Below are positions 19,686-29,165 of a DNA stretch of 64,000 nt, one piece after another; the first letter of the stretch is position 1, and every line of letters starts with the position of its first letter. Under the pieces are notes generated by a model. That model made no database searches and had not been told where the DNA came from. It saw nothing but the letters and a program-made list of their open reading frames with translations. The DNA comes from Cohnella herbarum (GTDB taxonomy: Bacteria > Bacillota > Bacilli > Paenibacillales > Paenibacillaceae): the NCBI RefSeq assembly GCF_012849095.1, contig NZ_CP051680.1, positions 4,180,501-4,244,500 of the forward strand, given 5' to 3'. The position numbers and the translations under genes are program-made.

Positions 19686-20570
19686 CTAGTAATGGACCCA
19701 GCGCTTCTGGCCGATCCACTGGATGACTGTGATCAATAAAATAACCGCGAACAAGAACCAGGAAATCGCCGAGGCGTATCCCATTTCGTAATAGCTGAAT
19801 GCCGTCTTATAGACGTATAGCGACAGGATGGTCGTACTGCCGCTCGGCCCTCCGCCCGTAATCGCCTGAATCAACGAGAACGATTTCATCGTCATGATGA
19901 GGCCGGTAATCAGCAATAGGAACGTCGTAGGGCTGACGAGCGGCCATACGATTTTCCAAGTGATCGTTCTCGTGCTCGCTCCGTCGATCCTCGCCGCTTC
20001 CAGTTGTTCCGTGGAAATCTCCTGAAGCGCGGCCAGGTAAATGATCATGTTATAGCCGAGCATGAACCAGATCTGCACGACGTCGATCGCGTACATCGCC
20101 GTGTCGGGATCCGCGAACCAGCCCGGAGGAGAGGCGATGCCGATCCATCTGAGCACTTCGTTGATCGGACCGTGCGACGGCTGGAACAGAAGCATCCAGA
20201 CGAACGCGACGGCAACTCCGCTCGAGATATACGGAAGGAAGAACATCCCGCGAAGCAAGCCTTTCAGGTAAACGCTCCGGTTAAGCACGAGTGCAACGAT
20301 GAACGCAAGCACGAGCGAAACCGGTACCGACAGAAGGAAAATTCCCGTATGCTTGATCGCGCCGTAGAACTGCTCGTCCTGAAACAAACGTTTAAGGTTA
20401 TCCATCCCCGTGAACGAATAATTCGGATTGGCAAATTGATAGTCGGTAAACATAAGACCGAACGAATATAACGCGGGAACAATGAAGAATAGCAGAATGC
20501 CGAGCATGTTCGGCATGATGAACGCGTACCCTACCCAGCCTTGCTTCTGAATCCAGCTTCGCCGTTTCAC
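19686..20570 (-). CDS. carbohydrate ABC transporter permease, MalF type (system 2)
   Basis: A 294-residue permease with about six membrane spans and the EAA loop L-E-A-A-R-I-D-G-A-S followed by V-W-P-L-V-S-P-T. Length and motif spacing match the MalF/UgpA half of CUT1 importers. It lies 94 bases after the binding-protein gene, and that gap holds a strong hairpin likely to lower permease expression relative to the binding protein. It is followed closely by the MalG-like gene. Confidence 0.93.
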   Translation of the reverse strand: MKRRSWIQKQGWVGYAFIMPNMLGILLFFIVPALYSFGLMFTDYQFANPNYSFTGMDNLKRLFQDEQFYGAIKHTGIFLLSVPVSLVLAFIVALVLNRSVYLKGLLRGMFFLPYISSGVAVAFVWMLLFQPSHGPINEVLRWIGIASPPGWFADPDTAMYAIDVVQIWFMLGYNMIIYLAALQEISTEQLEAARIDGASTRTITWKIVWPLVSPTTFLLLITGLIMTMKSFSLIQAITGGGPSGSTTILSLYVYKTAFSYYEMGYASAISWFLFAVILLITVIQWIGQKRWVHY

Positions 20571-20610
20571 GGAATCGCCGCCTTTCTTAAACTCCGAATG
20601 AATGCAACAA

Positions 20611-20642
20611 AGAGAAGAAGGAAGCGTCGTTCCTTCTTCTCT
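20611..20642 (-). terminator. attenuating terminator between binding protein and permeases
   Basis: A perfect inverted repeat (AGAGAAGAAGGAA against TTCCTTCTTCTCT, six-base loop) lies 23 bases after the binding-protein stop and before the permease genes. On the minus strand it is followed by TTTGTTG. Position and modest U tract suggest partial termination, as commonly found between sugar-binding protein and permease genes. Confidence 0.65.
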
Positions 20643-20664
20643 CCGCCGCGATAGATCTATTCGA

Positions 20665-21978
20665 TTACTTAATGTACTCCTGGTGTCTCTTCGCCATATT
20701 AGCCAAGGTCGTATCCAGATCTTGTTTGTTCAAGAAGTACTTCTCGTACTCCTCTTTCCTCGCATCTACGACTTGTTGAGGTACGCTTAATTGGAACGAC
20801 TCGAAACTGCCGAATACGACTTTGTTCAAGGAGTCGACGTCGTATTTGTCTTCTACGCCCTTCAGCAGAAGTTCGATCGCCTGTTTGCTGTCCACGCTCT
20901 TGGAGGAAGGAATGCGTCCGCCGCTTGCCATTGGCAGCATGCCGCCGTCGGCATACCATTTCGCGAATTTCCATGCCGCGTCTTGATTTTTGGATTTAGC
21001 GTTAACCGACAGCACGTCCCCGACTCCGCCCGGATACTTGAAATCTTTCTGATCCGCGGAGACGCGCGGAGTCGTCGCGAACGCGATTTGGAAGTCGTGA
21101 GGGAATTCGGTCAAGTTGTTCGCATTGCGGAAAATGAATTCTCCCGCGTTCAGCATCGCCGCCTCGCCTTTCAGGAACATCGTGTCCACGGGCATCTTGC
21201 TCGTCAATTGCTCTCCGTATTCGGGAGTCGACTTATCCTTGAACATCATATCGTGCAGCGTTTGGAAATACTTCTTCCAGAGATCGTTATTAAAGTTGGA
21301 CGTTCCGTCCGCTTTCGTTACGCCGAGCCCCGCAACCGTACCGTCCATCGTGTTCGTGAAACTGGCATCGTGCTGGAGTAAGCCGTATACGTTATCTTTC
21401 TTGAGCTTGATCGCATATTGCTGCACATCGTCCCATGTCCAATCCAGCGGAGGAACGGGCAAACCCGCGTCGTCGAGCATCTTCTTGTTCAACCAGAAGA
21501 ACGCCATGTTTTTCTTGGTCGGCATGCCGTAGTATTTATCGTTGATTTTCCAGAGGGCCGCGTCCGGACCCATCTGATCATCGATGTTATAGTCCGTCTT
21601 CGCGCTCAAGTCTACGGCAACGCCCGCATCCACGCGCTTCTGCAAACGAGTTAACGTGTAGTTGATGAACAGGTCCGACTCTTGCCCCGTCATAAGCGCG
21701 GTATCCAGCTTCAGGTTCCCCGCGTCATCATTGACGTAACGTACGTATTCTACTTTGACGTCGGCATTTTCCGCGTTCCACGCGTCTATTACGGCTTGAG
21801 GTCCGGCTTCCGCGGGAACGGCGCCCCATAGCGTCAGCTTGATCTTCTCGCTTCCGGAATTCCCGGATGAAGCCGGCGCTCCGTTGCCGTTCGCGTCGTT
21901 ATTGGCTCCGCAACCGGCAAGCAGCACCGCCGCGATGACGAAACAAAGCGTTGAGACCAACCACTTTTTCTTATTCAT
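20665..21978 (-). CDS. extracellular sugar-binding lipoprotein of ABC system 2
   Basis: A family 1 solute-binding lipoprotein of 437 residues, started at the ATG at 21978, which is correctly spaced from AGGGGG; an ATG seven codons upstream overlaps that site. The signal peptide ends in the lipobox L-L-A-G-C, followed by an Asn/Gly/Ser linker. The mature part opens with K-L-T-L-W-G-A and has the large binding fold typical of CUT1 proteins. It is encoded directly after the YesN regulator and before a hairpin and the permeases. The ligand is unknown. Confidence 0.92.
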   Translation of the reverse strand: MNKKKWLVSTLCFVIAAVLLAGCGANNDANGNGAPASSGNSGSEKIKLTLWGAVPAEAGPQAVIDAWNAENADVKVEYVRYVNDDAGNLKLDTALMTGQESDLFINYTLTRLQKRVDAGVAVDLSAKTDYNIDDQMGPDAALWKINDKYYGMPTKKNMAFFWLNKKMLDDAGLPVPPLDWTWDDVQQYAIKLKKDNVYGLLQHDASFTNTMDGTVAGLGVTKADGTSNFNNDLWKKYFQTLHDMMFKDKSTPEYGEQLTSKMPVDTMFLKGEAAMLNAGEFIFRNANNLTEFPHDFQIAFATTPRVSADQKDFKYPGGVGDVLSVNAKSKNQDAAWKFAKWYADGGMLPMASGGRIPSSKSVDSKQAIELLLKGVEDKYDVDSLNKVVFGSFESFQLSVPQQVVDARKEEYEKYFLNKQDLDTTLANMAKRHQEYIK

Positions 21979-22096
21979 TCGTCTTATCCCCCTAAACATA
22001 TGTTTGCTCTACGTGTATAACTTTATCATCGGGGAACGGTTTGGGGATGAACGGCATTTGGACATTCATAGAACGGATTTTGTTTCTTTCGCGAAC

Positions 22097-22861
22097 TTAA
22101 TCCGACGCAATCCCTTTCCGGTATTCGTTCGGAGTAGCCTCGCACCAACGTTTGAAAATTTTGATGAAATAATTATCGTTCTCGAAGCCGACCTGCCGGC
22201 CGATCTCGCTGACCGTCTTATCCGTCTCCGCGAGCAGCATCTTAGCCGCTTGTATTCTCCGGTTCTGAATATAGTGGGTTAAGGTCGAACCCGTCTTCTT
22301 CTTGAACAAGTCGCTAACGTAGCTCGCATCCATCCGAATATACTCGGCAAGTCCTTTGAGCGTGATCTCTTCCGCGTAATGCTCTTCGATGTAGCCGATG
22401 ATTCGGTTCATCTCGGGATGATCGGTCGGCTCGGCCTGATTGCCGCCAGGAAACCACTTGTCGACCTTGCGCAGCTTCTCTCTTTGCTCCAACTCGTTAA
22501 CGACCTTCATCATCGCTTGTCGCAAACCGTTGACGTCGAGCGACAGCTTGAGCAAATAACCCGAAGCCCCGTACTCGAGCGCTTGCCGGGCATATTCGAA
22601 CTCGCTCATCGCCGTGAGCATGACGAACCTGCAATCGAAGCCTTCTTCCCTAGCTTGCATCAGCAGTTTAACTCCATCCATGATCGGCATATCGATATCG
22701 GTGATGACGACGTCGGGCCGGATTTCGCGAATGATCGCCAGAGCCTCTCTCCCGTCCGCGGCCTCGCCAACGATCTCGAACGGAATGTCTGCTTTCTTGA
22801 ACAGCTTGCGCATGCTGGCTCTTGCCGGTTGTTCATCCTCGACGATCAAAGTCCGCCACAT
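22097..22861 (-). CDS. YesN-type response regulator (receiver + AraC domain), system 2
   Basis: A 254-residue short YesN-like regulator started at the ATG at 22861, six bases after AGGAGG. The receiver domain (residues 1-120) has E8/D9, the phospho-acceptor Asp in V-V-I-T-D-I-D-M-P and the Lys of Y-L-L-K-L. The AraC-type DNA-binding domain occupies about residues 150-250 with I-G-R-Q-V-G-F-E-N-D-N-Y-F-I-K. It is about half the length of the regulator at 4331 because the central linker is missing. The gene overlaps or abuts the 3' end of its kinase gene. It probably activates the transporter genes immediately downstream. Confidence 0.93.
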   Translation of the reverse strand: MWRTLIVEDEQPARASMRKLFKKADIPFEIVGEAADGREALAIIREIRPDVVITDIDMPIMDGVKLLMQAREEGFDCRFVMLTAMSEFEYARQALEYGASGYLLKLSLDVNGLRQAMMKVVNELEQREKLRKVDKWFPGGNQAEPTDHPEMNRIIGYIEEHYAEEITLKGLAEYIRMDASYVSDLFKKKTGSTLTHYIQNRRIQAAKMLLAETDKTVSEIGRQVGFENDNYFIKIFKRWCEATPNEYRKGIASD

Positions 22862-22871
22862 GGCCATCCTC

Positions 22872-24650
22872 CTATTCATCCTTCCGATACGGCTTAGACA
22901 ACAGAAGCGGCATATGCATGACGACTCTCGTCCCTGTATCCAACGCTTCCAAGGTTAGTCCCGTGCTTTGGTTTTTGAAGATCAATTCCAAGCTTTCCCG
23001 TATGTTCTGGACTCCGATGCTTTTCCTTTGGCGAGACGGCTTCTTCCGATTCGCTTGCTCGAGTCCGACGCCGTTGTCCGTCACTTCCAAATACAGCAGC
23101 GAACCGCGCGCCGAAGCTTTAATCTCGATCAGACCGGATTGCGGCGATTGTCCGAAGCCGTGCAATAAGCTATTCTCCACGAGCGGCTGCAAACAGAATT
23201 TCGGAATAAGCGCGTATCTCAGCTCCTCGTCCACCTCGTATTCGATCGTAATCCCATGGCCGAACCGCGCTTTTTGAATACCCATATAAGAATCGATCAA
23301 CACCATTTCTTCCTTGAGAAAAATCAGATCGACTTCCGTGTTAAGCGTCGTCTCCAATATTTTCCCCAACGAAACGCAGATTTCGTAGATGTCGTCTTCG
23401 TCTTTATCCAGCGCGATGCTCTTGATCGTATTCAGCGTATTGAGCAGGAAATGGGGGTTCATCTGCGCCAATAGCACCTGAAACCTTACGAACTGCTTTT
23501 GTCTCTCCTCAAGCTTCAATCGTTCCAACAAATCGTTAATGTCGTCAATCATCGAGTTAAAACTTCGCGTCAATGCCAGTATCTCGCCTCTTCCTTGTTC
23601 CGGCAGCTTGACCTTCAGGTTCGCCTTCACGGACGTATCCATCTTCTTCTGGAACAGCTTAAGAGGAACCGTAATCGTAGAAGAAATCAAATAAGTGAGC
23701 AGCACGAACAAGAGCAGAATAACGCCGAAGCCCAGAAAAAAGCGCTGTTTCTGCTTGTCCACTTCCTTGAACAATTGCGCAAGTGGCACCTTCTTCACGA
23801 GATAACCGTCAAGCTCCTTAATCCGGCTGAACGTATAAAGCGTTCTCTCCTTGCCGTCGATGAACGAAGTGGGTAACGCATCCTCGGGAGAGGAGATAAT
23901 ATTCGATATGATCGTCTCACTGATCGTCTGCTCCGCTATCGATTGGATCATCGTCTGGCCGGACGAGTTCAGCAGAAAATAAGCCCCTTCCTCTTGCCGA
24001 TCTTCCGTCGTGCGGCTGAACCATTCCTCGTAATCGATGCTGAAGCGTCCATACGCGTAAGGCTTCATGCCCTCGTCGCGAAGCACCTGATAGAGACTGA
24101 GCATTTTGCGGCTGTTCGTCCACTCCCGAATGACGTAATTCTTGTCGTTGGGGTTCCAGATATACCTTTCCCCGCCTTCCCGTTGCAGAACTTTCACCCA
24201 AGACTCGGCTTTCAGCTCCTCGTAATTCAAAGCATTCTGGGGAAGAAAGGACGTATAAGCATTCCCGTGAAAATCCATTAACGTGTAATACACGGTAGCT
24301 CCCGTAAGGAAAAAGCTGTTTTCGATGCCGCCGAATTTGTTCTCCACGGCCTTCTTCCGCTTAATATCGTCGAGCTGCTCCGGTTCTTTCATCACCGATT
24401 GCAAGTACGTATCTTGCTCTAGCAGCAATCCCGTCTTCATGACGAGACTCATCAAATCGACGAAACCGTTCTTGATTCCCGCGAGCTGTTCCATGTTCTT
24501 GGCCGAAGCGTTCTCCTGCAGAACCCGCTCCGTTTCCTTGAAGTTATAGACGACGAGCAAGGCGATCGGTGCCAATAAGAACAATAAGAATGCCAGCAAA
24601 ATGCGATTCTTGAACGTCTCGGGCGTTAACCTTCTGAACCACCGTTTCAT
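22872..24650 (-). CDS. YesM-type sensor histidine kinase, system 2
   Basis: A 592-residue kinase started at the ATG at 24650 after GGGGAGG; the longer frame to 24698 lacks a ribosome site. It has a membrane segment at about residues 16-35, an extracytoplasmic sensor, a second segment near residue 280 (F-F-L-G-F-G-V-I-L-L-L-F-V-L-L-T) and HAMP. The kinase core follows with the phospho-accepting His in M-N-P-H-F-L-L-N-T-L-N-T, the N box P-L-V-E-N-S-L-L-H-G and the G box D-N-G-V-G-L. Next to the YesN-like regulator and ABC system 2, it likely senses the sugar taken up by that importer. Confidence 0.93.
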   Translation of the reverse strand: MKRWFRRLTPETFKNRILLAFLLFLLAPIALLVVYNFKETERVLQENASAKNMEQLAGIKNGFVDLMSLVMKTGLLLEQDTYLQSVMKEPEQLDDIKRKKAVENKFGGIENSFFLTGATVYYTLMDFHGNAYTSFLPQNALNYEELKAESWVKVLQREGGERYIWNPNDKNYVIREWTNSRKMLSLYQVLRDEGMKPYAYGRFSIDYEEWFSRTTEDRQEEGAYFLLNSSGQTMIQSIAEQTISETIISNIISSPEDALPTSFIDGKERTLYTFSRIKELDGYLVKKVPLAQLFKEVDKQKQRFFLGFGVILLLFVLLTYLISSTITVPLKLFQKKMDTSVKANLKVKLPEQGRGEILALTRSFNSMIDDINDLLERLKLEERQKQFVRFQVLLAQMNPHFLLNTLNTIKSIALDKDEDDIYEICVSLGKILETTLNTEVDLIFLKEEMVLIDSYMGIQKARFGHGITIEYEVDEELRYALIPKFCLQPLVENSLLHGFGQSPQSGLIEIKASARGSLLYLEVTDNGVGLEQANRKKPSRQRKSIGVQNIRESLELIFKNQSTGLTLEALDTGTRVVMHMPLLLSKPYRKDE

Positions 24651-24803
24651 CCGCGATGTCCTCCCCGCCGCGAGGTAAGTTTGTTTGAGGGTAATCATAA
24701 ATCAAATCGATCCCTGGGTCTAGCTAGCTCGATTCGGAAGGGGAAATGCCGGGGAAAATCTTCAAAGAGAGGCAACTTGGGCGGATAGGCCGCTGGGGGC
24801 GGC

Positions 24804-25631
24804 TTAAACTCGTGAAATCGTAGAGTCGGGATTAGAAGCCCTTTTCTTCCGGTATTGACCGGGGGAAATGCCGTAAGTTTCGCGGAATACCCGGTGAAAG
24901 TAAGTGTAGCTGCTTAGTCCCGTCTCCGTGGCGATTTGCTCCAAGGACATCAGACTGTGATCGAGTAGCTCCAACGCATGAGAGAGCCTTAGTTGCTGGA
25001 CGTACTGCATCGCGGATATTCCGAAATGCTCCTTGAACAGATGTACGGCCCGCGATACGCTTAGTCCGGCATGACCTGCGACATCTTGCAATCTCAAAAC
25101 CTTAGCGGCGTTCTCTTCGATATAGTTCCTCATCTTCAAAGCATGGAAAGCGGATACCGACTGGGCTGGCGGAGCCTCTTCGAGCGCACGGTCCAGCAAC
25201 AGCAGCAGCGAACGGACAAGCAGCGCGATCAATTCCGAATGGCCGCCGTCAAGACGTCTTCTTTCCAAGATCAATTGATGCCAGATCCCTTTGATCCGCT
25301 CGTCTTCCGCGATTCTTTTGCGAGTAGGCCTTCGCTTCTCTCCCCACCAGTCGTCGATTCCTTTTCCGGTACAGAAGACGAAATAATCCCCGTTCGGTTT
25401 CATCGGCTGTCCGGGCGTACCGATCCTTAGCTCGTAAATATCTCCGGGCTTGAATAACAGCAGATCCCCGGGAAGCACTTCGGTCAATTCCCCGTCGATC
25501 AGCGCTTGGCTAACCCCTTCAATTTGTAATCGGATAATATAGGTATCGAGGCCGTTGCCGTATTCATGCTTGAACGGCTCCTGATGTCTCGAATACTCGC
25601 AAAGTTGAACGTTAATATCGCTAACCGTCAT
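24804..25631 (-). CDS. AraC-family transcriptional regulator
   Basis: About 275 residues from the ATG at 25631, placed after GAGGGTG; the open frame continues 45 codons upstream across the divergent promoter without a good start. The N-terminal half is a cupin-type sensing domain (G-D-L-L-L-F-K-P-G-D-I-Y-E-L). The C-terminal 100 residues form two helix-turn-helix motifs ending with I-A-T-E-T-G-L-S-S-Y-T-Y-F-H-R-V-F and S-P-G-Q-Y-R. It is divergent from the GH30 gene with 126 bases between the starts, so it most likely controls that gene and itself in response to a sugar. Confidence 0.9.
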   Translation of the reverse strand: MTVSDINVQLCEYSRHQEPFKHEYGNGLDTYIIRLQIEGVSQALIDGELTEVLPGDLLLFKPGDIYELRIGTPGQPMKPNGDYFVFCTGKGIDDWWGEKRRPTRKRIAEDERIKGIWHQLILERRRLDGGHSELIALLVRSLLLLLDRALEEAPPAQSVSAFHALKMRNYIEENAAKVLRLQDVAGHAGLSVSRAVHLFKEHFGISAMQYVQQLRLSHALELLDHSLMSLEQIATETGLSSYTYFHRVFRETYGISPGQYRKKRASNPDSTISRV

Positions 25632-25720
25632 ACTGTCACCCTCAATTCTCGCGCCTACTATGACCAGATCGTATAGGTTTTCAATCACATTGTTTCTACA
25701 TATGTTGCGGCTTTTCCTCC

Positions 25721-25726
25721 TATAAT
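25721..25726 (+). promoter_or_regulatory. candidate -10 box of the GH30 gene
   Basis: A consensus TATAAT lies 31 bases upstream of the GH30 start codon, but no good -35 box exists 16-18 bases before it. A strong -10 with a weak -35 is what an AraC-activated promoter would look like. This is inference from sequence only. Confidence 0.4.
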
Positions 25727-25757
25727 AATCATATAAATATTTATGGAGGTTAACCAA

Positions 25758-27110
25758 ATGAGCCAAAGAAAAGTCAGACTCATCCAGACGGAACAGAAAT
25801 CGCAGGACAGGCTCTCGGAGAAAGCTTCTTTATTGTTCCACGCTGATGAGAAGGGCGTAGAAACCCAACTGATCAACGTATACGACGATTTGACATATCA
25901 AGAAATCATCGGTTTCGGAGGTGCCATTACGGAAGCATCTGCCGTAACCGCCGCCAAGCTCGGAGAAGCAAACAAAAATAAAATCATCCAAGCTTATTTC
26001 GATGCGGAAGAAGGCATCGGCTATACGCTCTGCCGCACGCACATCAACAGCTGCGACTTCTCCGTCGGCAACTACGCCTACGTGGAAGAAGAAGATGCTA
26101 CGCTAGCCAACTTCGATATTAGCCGGGATAAGGAAGCTCTTATTCCTTACATCAAACAGGCATACGCTGCCGCCGGGGACGATTTCCTGTTGTACGCGTC
26201 GCCATGGAGCCCGCCCGCCTGGATGAAGACGAACGGAGAAATGAACAACGGCGGAAAGTTAAAACCGGAATACCGCGAAGCTTGGGCGCGTTATTACGTC
26301 AAGTTCATCGAAGCTTACGAAGCGGAAGGTTTGCCGATCTGGGGTTTAACGGTTCAGAACGAAGCCAAAGCCGTGCAAATCTGGGATTCCTGCATCTATA
26401 CCGCCGAGGAAGAGAGGGATTTCGTTCGCGATCATCTGGGGCCTGCCCTTGAAGCAGCGGATCTCTCCCGAATTCGCCTCATGATATGGGATCACAACAA
26501 AGAACGCGTATATGACCGCGCCAAGGTTGCATTCCTGGATGCGGAAGCATCCAAATATATTTGGGGTATCGGCTTCCACTGGTATTCCGGGGATCACTTC
26601 CAAGCGTTGTCCGCCGTGCATGACCGGTTTCCGGACAAGGGCCTCATATTCACGGAAGGCTGCCACGAAGGAGGCGTACAGCTCGGCTCTTGGAAAAGCG
26701 GCGAGCGCTACGCTCATGACATCATCGGCAACCTGAACAATTGGATGTCCGGATGGACCGATTGGAACATCGTATTGGATGAGCAAGGCGGTCCGAACCA
26801 TGTCGGCAATTACTGCGACGCGCCGATTATCGCGGATACGCAAAACGATTCGCTCACGTTCCAAAGCTCTTATTACTACATCGGCCACTTCAGCAAGTAT
26901 ATTCGTCCTGGCGCCGTGAGAATCGCCAGCTCTAAATATACGGAGAAGCTGGACACGATCGCGTTCAAGAACGTAGATGGAACGATCGCCGTCGTCGTGC
27001 TTAACCGCACGGATGAAGATCTTCCGTATATCGTTCGGAACCGCGATGAGCTTGCCGAGTCCGTAAGTCCGGCTCATTCCATTCAAACCTTGTTATTTGC
27101 TTGCGAGTAG
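25758..27110 (+). CDS. GH30-family glycoside hydrolase (glucosylceramidase-like)
   Basis: A 450-residue protein started at the ATG at 25758, seven bases after GGAGG. It has no signal peptide, so it probably acts on imported sugars in the cytoplasm. The N terminus shows I-I-G-F-G-G-A-I-T-E-A-S of GH30 enzymes, then S-P-W-S-P-P-A-W-M-K-T-N. The predicted acid/base glutamate is in T-V-Q-N-E and the nucleophile glutamate in I-F-T-E-G-C. Other family members hydrolyse beta-glucosides, beta-xylosides or beta-1,6-glucans; the specificity here is not visible. It is one of the few plus-strand genes and is divergent from the AraC-type regulator. Confidence 0.9.
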   Translation: MSQRKVRLIQTEQKSQDRLSEKASLLFHADEKGVETQLINVYDDLTYQEIIGFGGAITEASAVTAAKLGEANKNKIIQAYFDAEEGIGYTLCRTHINSCDFSVGNYAYVEEEDATLANFDISRDKEALIPYIKQAYAAAGDDFLLYASPWSPPAWMKTNGEMNNGGKLKPEYREAWARYYVKFIEAYEAEGLPIWGLTVQNEAKAVQIWDSCIYTAEEERDFVRDHLGPALEAADLSRIRLMIWDHNKERVYDRAKVAFLDAEASKYIWGIGFHWYSGDHFQALSAVHDRFPDKGLIFTEGCHEGGVQLGSWKSGERYAHDIIGNLNNWMSGWTDWNIVLDEQGGPNHVGNYCDAPIIADTQNDSLTFQSSYYYIGHFSKYIRPGAVRIASSKYTEKLDTIAFKNVDGTIAVVVLNRTDEDLPYIVRNRDELAESVSPAHSIQTLLFACE

Positions 27111-27218
27111 AGGGAGAAATCGTCCCATGTCTCTCCGTCGAGCCCGACCCGAAGTCCGCTGAAGGCGAGTCGGAAAGATTGACCGTGGACGCTTGAGCGC
27201 AATACCTCTCTTATATCC

Positions 27219-27258
27219 AAAAAGAGCACCGAATCCGTAGCGGCGGACTCGGTGCTCT
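27219..27258. terminator. bidirectional terminator between GH30 and the WYL regulator
   Basis: A 15-bp stem with one mismatch (arms 27223-27237 and 27244-27258; AGAGCACCGA against TCGGTGCTCT) sits between convergent genes. The minus-strand transcript gets a five-U tract (27219-27223), the plus-strand one a CU-rich tail, so it works best for the gene at 27279. Confidence 0.8.
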
Positions 27259-27278
27259 CTCTTTATTTCTCGTAAAGT

Positions 27279-28202
27279 TTAATCCCGATACTTCTCTAGC
27301 ATCTGCTCTATTCGCTCTTTCACGTATAGTCTCAACTCCGGGGGCTCGATAATCTCGATGCCGGTCCCGAAGCTTAGAATTCTCGAAACGACCCATTCGT
27401 AAGGGGAATCTCGAGTATCCCGGGACACCCGGAGGACTAGAGTTAACGAACCGTCTTCGTCGAACCTTCTATCCGCTTCCGCGAAAACGTCGAGCGAGTG
27501 CGCCAACGAATTCGCGGACACGCGCAATACGATCTCGAGGGTTCTATCGTACATCCTGTAAGGCCGTTCGGATTGTTCAATTCGGACATCATGTTTGTTA
27601 TGGAATTTTTCCTCCGTCGAATCCAATTCCGCGATCCTCGACAGCTTAAATTCCCGATAATCCTTGCGCGTTCTGCAATAGCCGTACAAATACCAAGTAT
27701 TGAACTTGTAAGAAAGATTGACCGGCTCCACGACTCGGGCCGCTCTCTCGTTCTTGGCGTTAATATACTCGAACTTCACGACGAAGCGTTCGATAATCGC
27801 CGTTCTTAACAACCGCAGAAAATCGTTGTACACGCCCCAGCTCCCGATATCCATCGTCATGGTCGGAGCGCGATCGCCGTTGTCCACGGTCTGAAGGCGA
27901 TGGATCGTTTCCGCCGCCCGGTCGTCTTTGAACACTCGGGACAGACTGTTCAGTACGGTAACCAAAGAGGCTACGTCGTACGAGCCTAACAAACTCTTTT
28001 CCATTTTGTACGCTTCCATGATTCCATAGCCGCCATTGGCCCCATGATAGGAGACGACCGGTATACCCGCCGCGCAAATGATGTCGATATCGCGATAGAT
28101 CGTTCTCTGGGAAACTTTATATTTGGCCGCCAATTCCGACGCGGATACGATCTCGTTATTGAGCAGCCTGTAAATGATCGAAATGAGTCTCTCCAGCTTC
28201 AT
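27279..28202 (-). CDS. YafY-type transcriptional regulator (HTH_11 + WYL domain)
   Basis: A 307-residue regulator. Residues 1-60 form a winged helix (A-A-K-Y-K-V-S-Q-R-T-I-Y-R-D-I). A linker precedes a WYL domain centred on Y-L-Y-G-Y-C-R-T-R-K-D-Y-R-E-F-K-L-S-R-I (about residues 172-192), followed by a WCX-type C-terminal extension. WYL domains bind small ligands or nucleic acids and control the adjacent DNA-binding domain. It starts seven bases after the stop of the esterase gene, so the two are probably cotranscribed, but the target genes are unknown. Confidence 0.9.
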   Translation of the reverse strand: MKLERLISIIYRLLNNEIVSASELAAKYKVSQRTIYRDIDIICAAGIPVVSYHGANGGYGIMEAYKMEKSLLGSYDVASLVTVLNSLSRVFKDDRAAETIHRLQTVDNGDRAPTMTMDIGSWGVYNDFLRLLRTAIIERFVVKFEYINAKNERAARVVEPVNLSYKFNTWYLYGYCRTRKDYREFKLSRIAELDSTEEKFHNKHDVRIEQSERPYRMYDRTLEIVLRVSANSLAHSLDVFAEADRRFDEDGSLTLVLRVSRDTRDSPYEWVVSRILSFGTGIEIIEPPELRLYVKERIEQMLEKYRD

Positions 28203-28208
28203 TCCGAA

Positions 28209-29165
28209 TCAGCCTAAGAAAAATTGAATCGTCTTGTCCGTCGATCCCGGAAGATGCTCATGGCCGAAGTCCGGGTATATGACTACCTGCTTAGGCGCGA
28301 TCATCTTATTGTAGGCGGCGAATTGAGTGGAAGGAGGACATATCGTATCCATGAGACCGACGAACATCAGAACGTCGCCGCGAATACGATCGGCAAGATA
28401 CTGCAAGTCGATATAACCGAGTTTCTCGAAAATTTCGTCCTCGCGTTCATGCAACGGATCGAAGTGGCGGAAAAACGTACGCAGTTCTTGGTAAGCATCT
28501 TTCGCCAAATCCATCTCCCACGTCCGCTTATAGTCGCATAGGAACGGAAACACCGGCGCAAGCTTCTTCACGCGCGGTTCGAGCGCCGCGCAAGCGATCG
28601 TCAGGGCTCCGCCCTGGGAACCTCCGGCCGCGTAAACGCGTTCCGGGTCGACTTCCGGAAGTTCAAGCGCGATCCCCGCTAATTGGGCCGTATCTAGATA
28701 AATATGTCTGAATAACAGATTGTCGGGATGATCATCGAGCCCGCGAATGATATGCCCTTGATGAGTCGTGCCCTTCACGCCTCCCGTATCCTCGGACGAT
28801 CCGCCTTGACCTCGACAATCCATGGCCAGCACGGAGAAGCCAAGCGACGCGTATGCCAGCTTATCGTTCCAATCCCCTGCATTACCCGTATACCCATGGA
28901 ACAACACAACGGCGGGGTGAGGCTCGTTAACGTTTCGGGGACGCACGTATTTCGCGTGTATGCGAGCGCCGCGCACTCCCGTGAAATAAAGATCGAAGCA
29001 CTCGGCTTGCGGCGTCTGGAACTCGCTCGGAATAAGCTCGACTTGCGGATCCACGGCCCGCATCTCCGCAATCGCCCGATCCCAATAAACATCGAAATCG
29101 GCCGGACGCGGATTGATTCCTTGATACTCTTTTAACTTCTCAAGCGGCATATCGACTAACGGCAT
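28209..29165 (-). CDS. acetyl xylan esterase/cephalosporin-C deacetylase family (AXE1)
   Basis: About 318 residues from the ATG at 29165 (M-P-L-V-D-M-P-L-E-K-L), the conserved family start; the frame extends 29 codons upstream without homology. It is an alpha/beta hydrolase with the nucleophile motif G-G-S-Q-G-G, the catalytic Asp in M-D-T-I-C-P-P and the His in F-G-H-E-H-L-P-G. Such enzymes remove acetyl groups from xylo-oligosaccharides, usually in the cytoplasm, and no signal peptide is present. It lies just before the WYL regulator gene. Confidence 0.92.
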   Translation of the reverse strand: MPLVDMPLEKLKEYQGINPRPADFDVYWDRAIAEMRAVDPQVELIPSEFQTPQAECFDLYFTGVRGARIHAKYVRPRNVNEPHPAVVLFHGYTGNAGDWNDKLAYASLGFSVLAMDCRGQGGSSEDTGGVKGTTHQGHIIRGLDDHPDNLLFRHIYLDTAQLAGIALELPEVDPERVYAAGGSQGGALTIACAALEPRVKKLAPVFPFLCDYKRTWEMDLAKDAYQELRTFFRHFDPLHEREDEIFEKLGYIDLQYLADRIRGDVLMFVGLMDTICPPSTQFAAYNKMIAPKQVVIYPDFGHEHLPGSTDKTIQFFLG

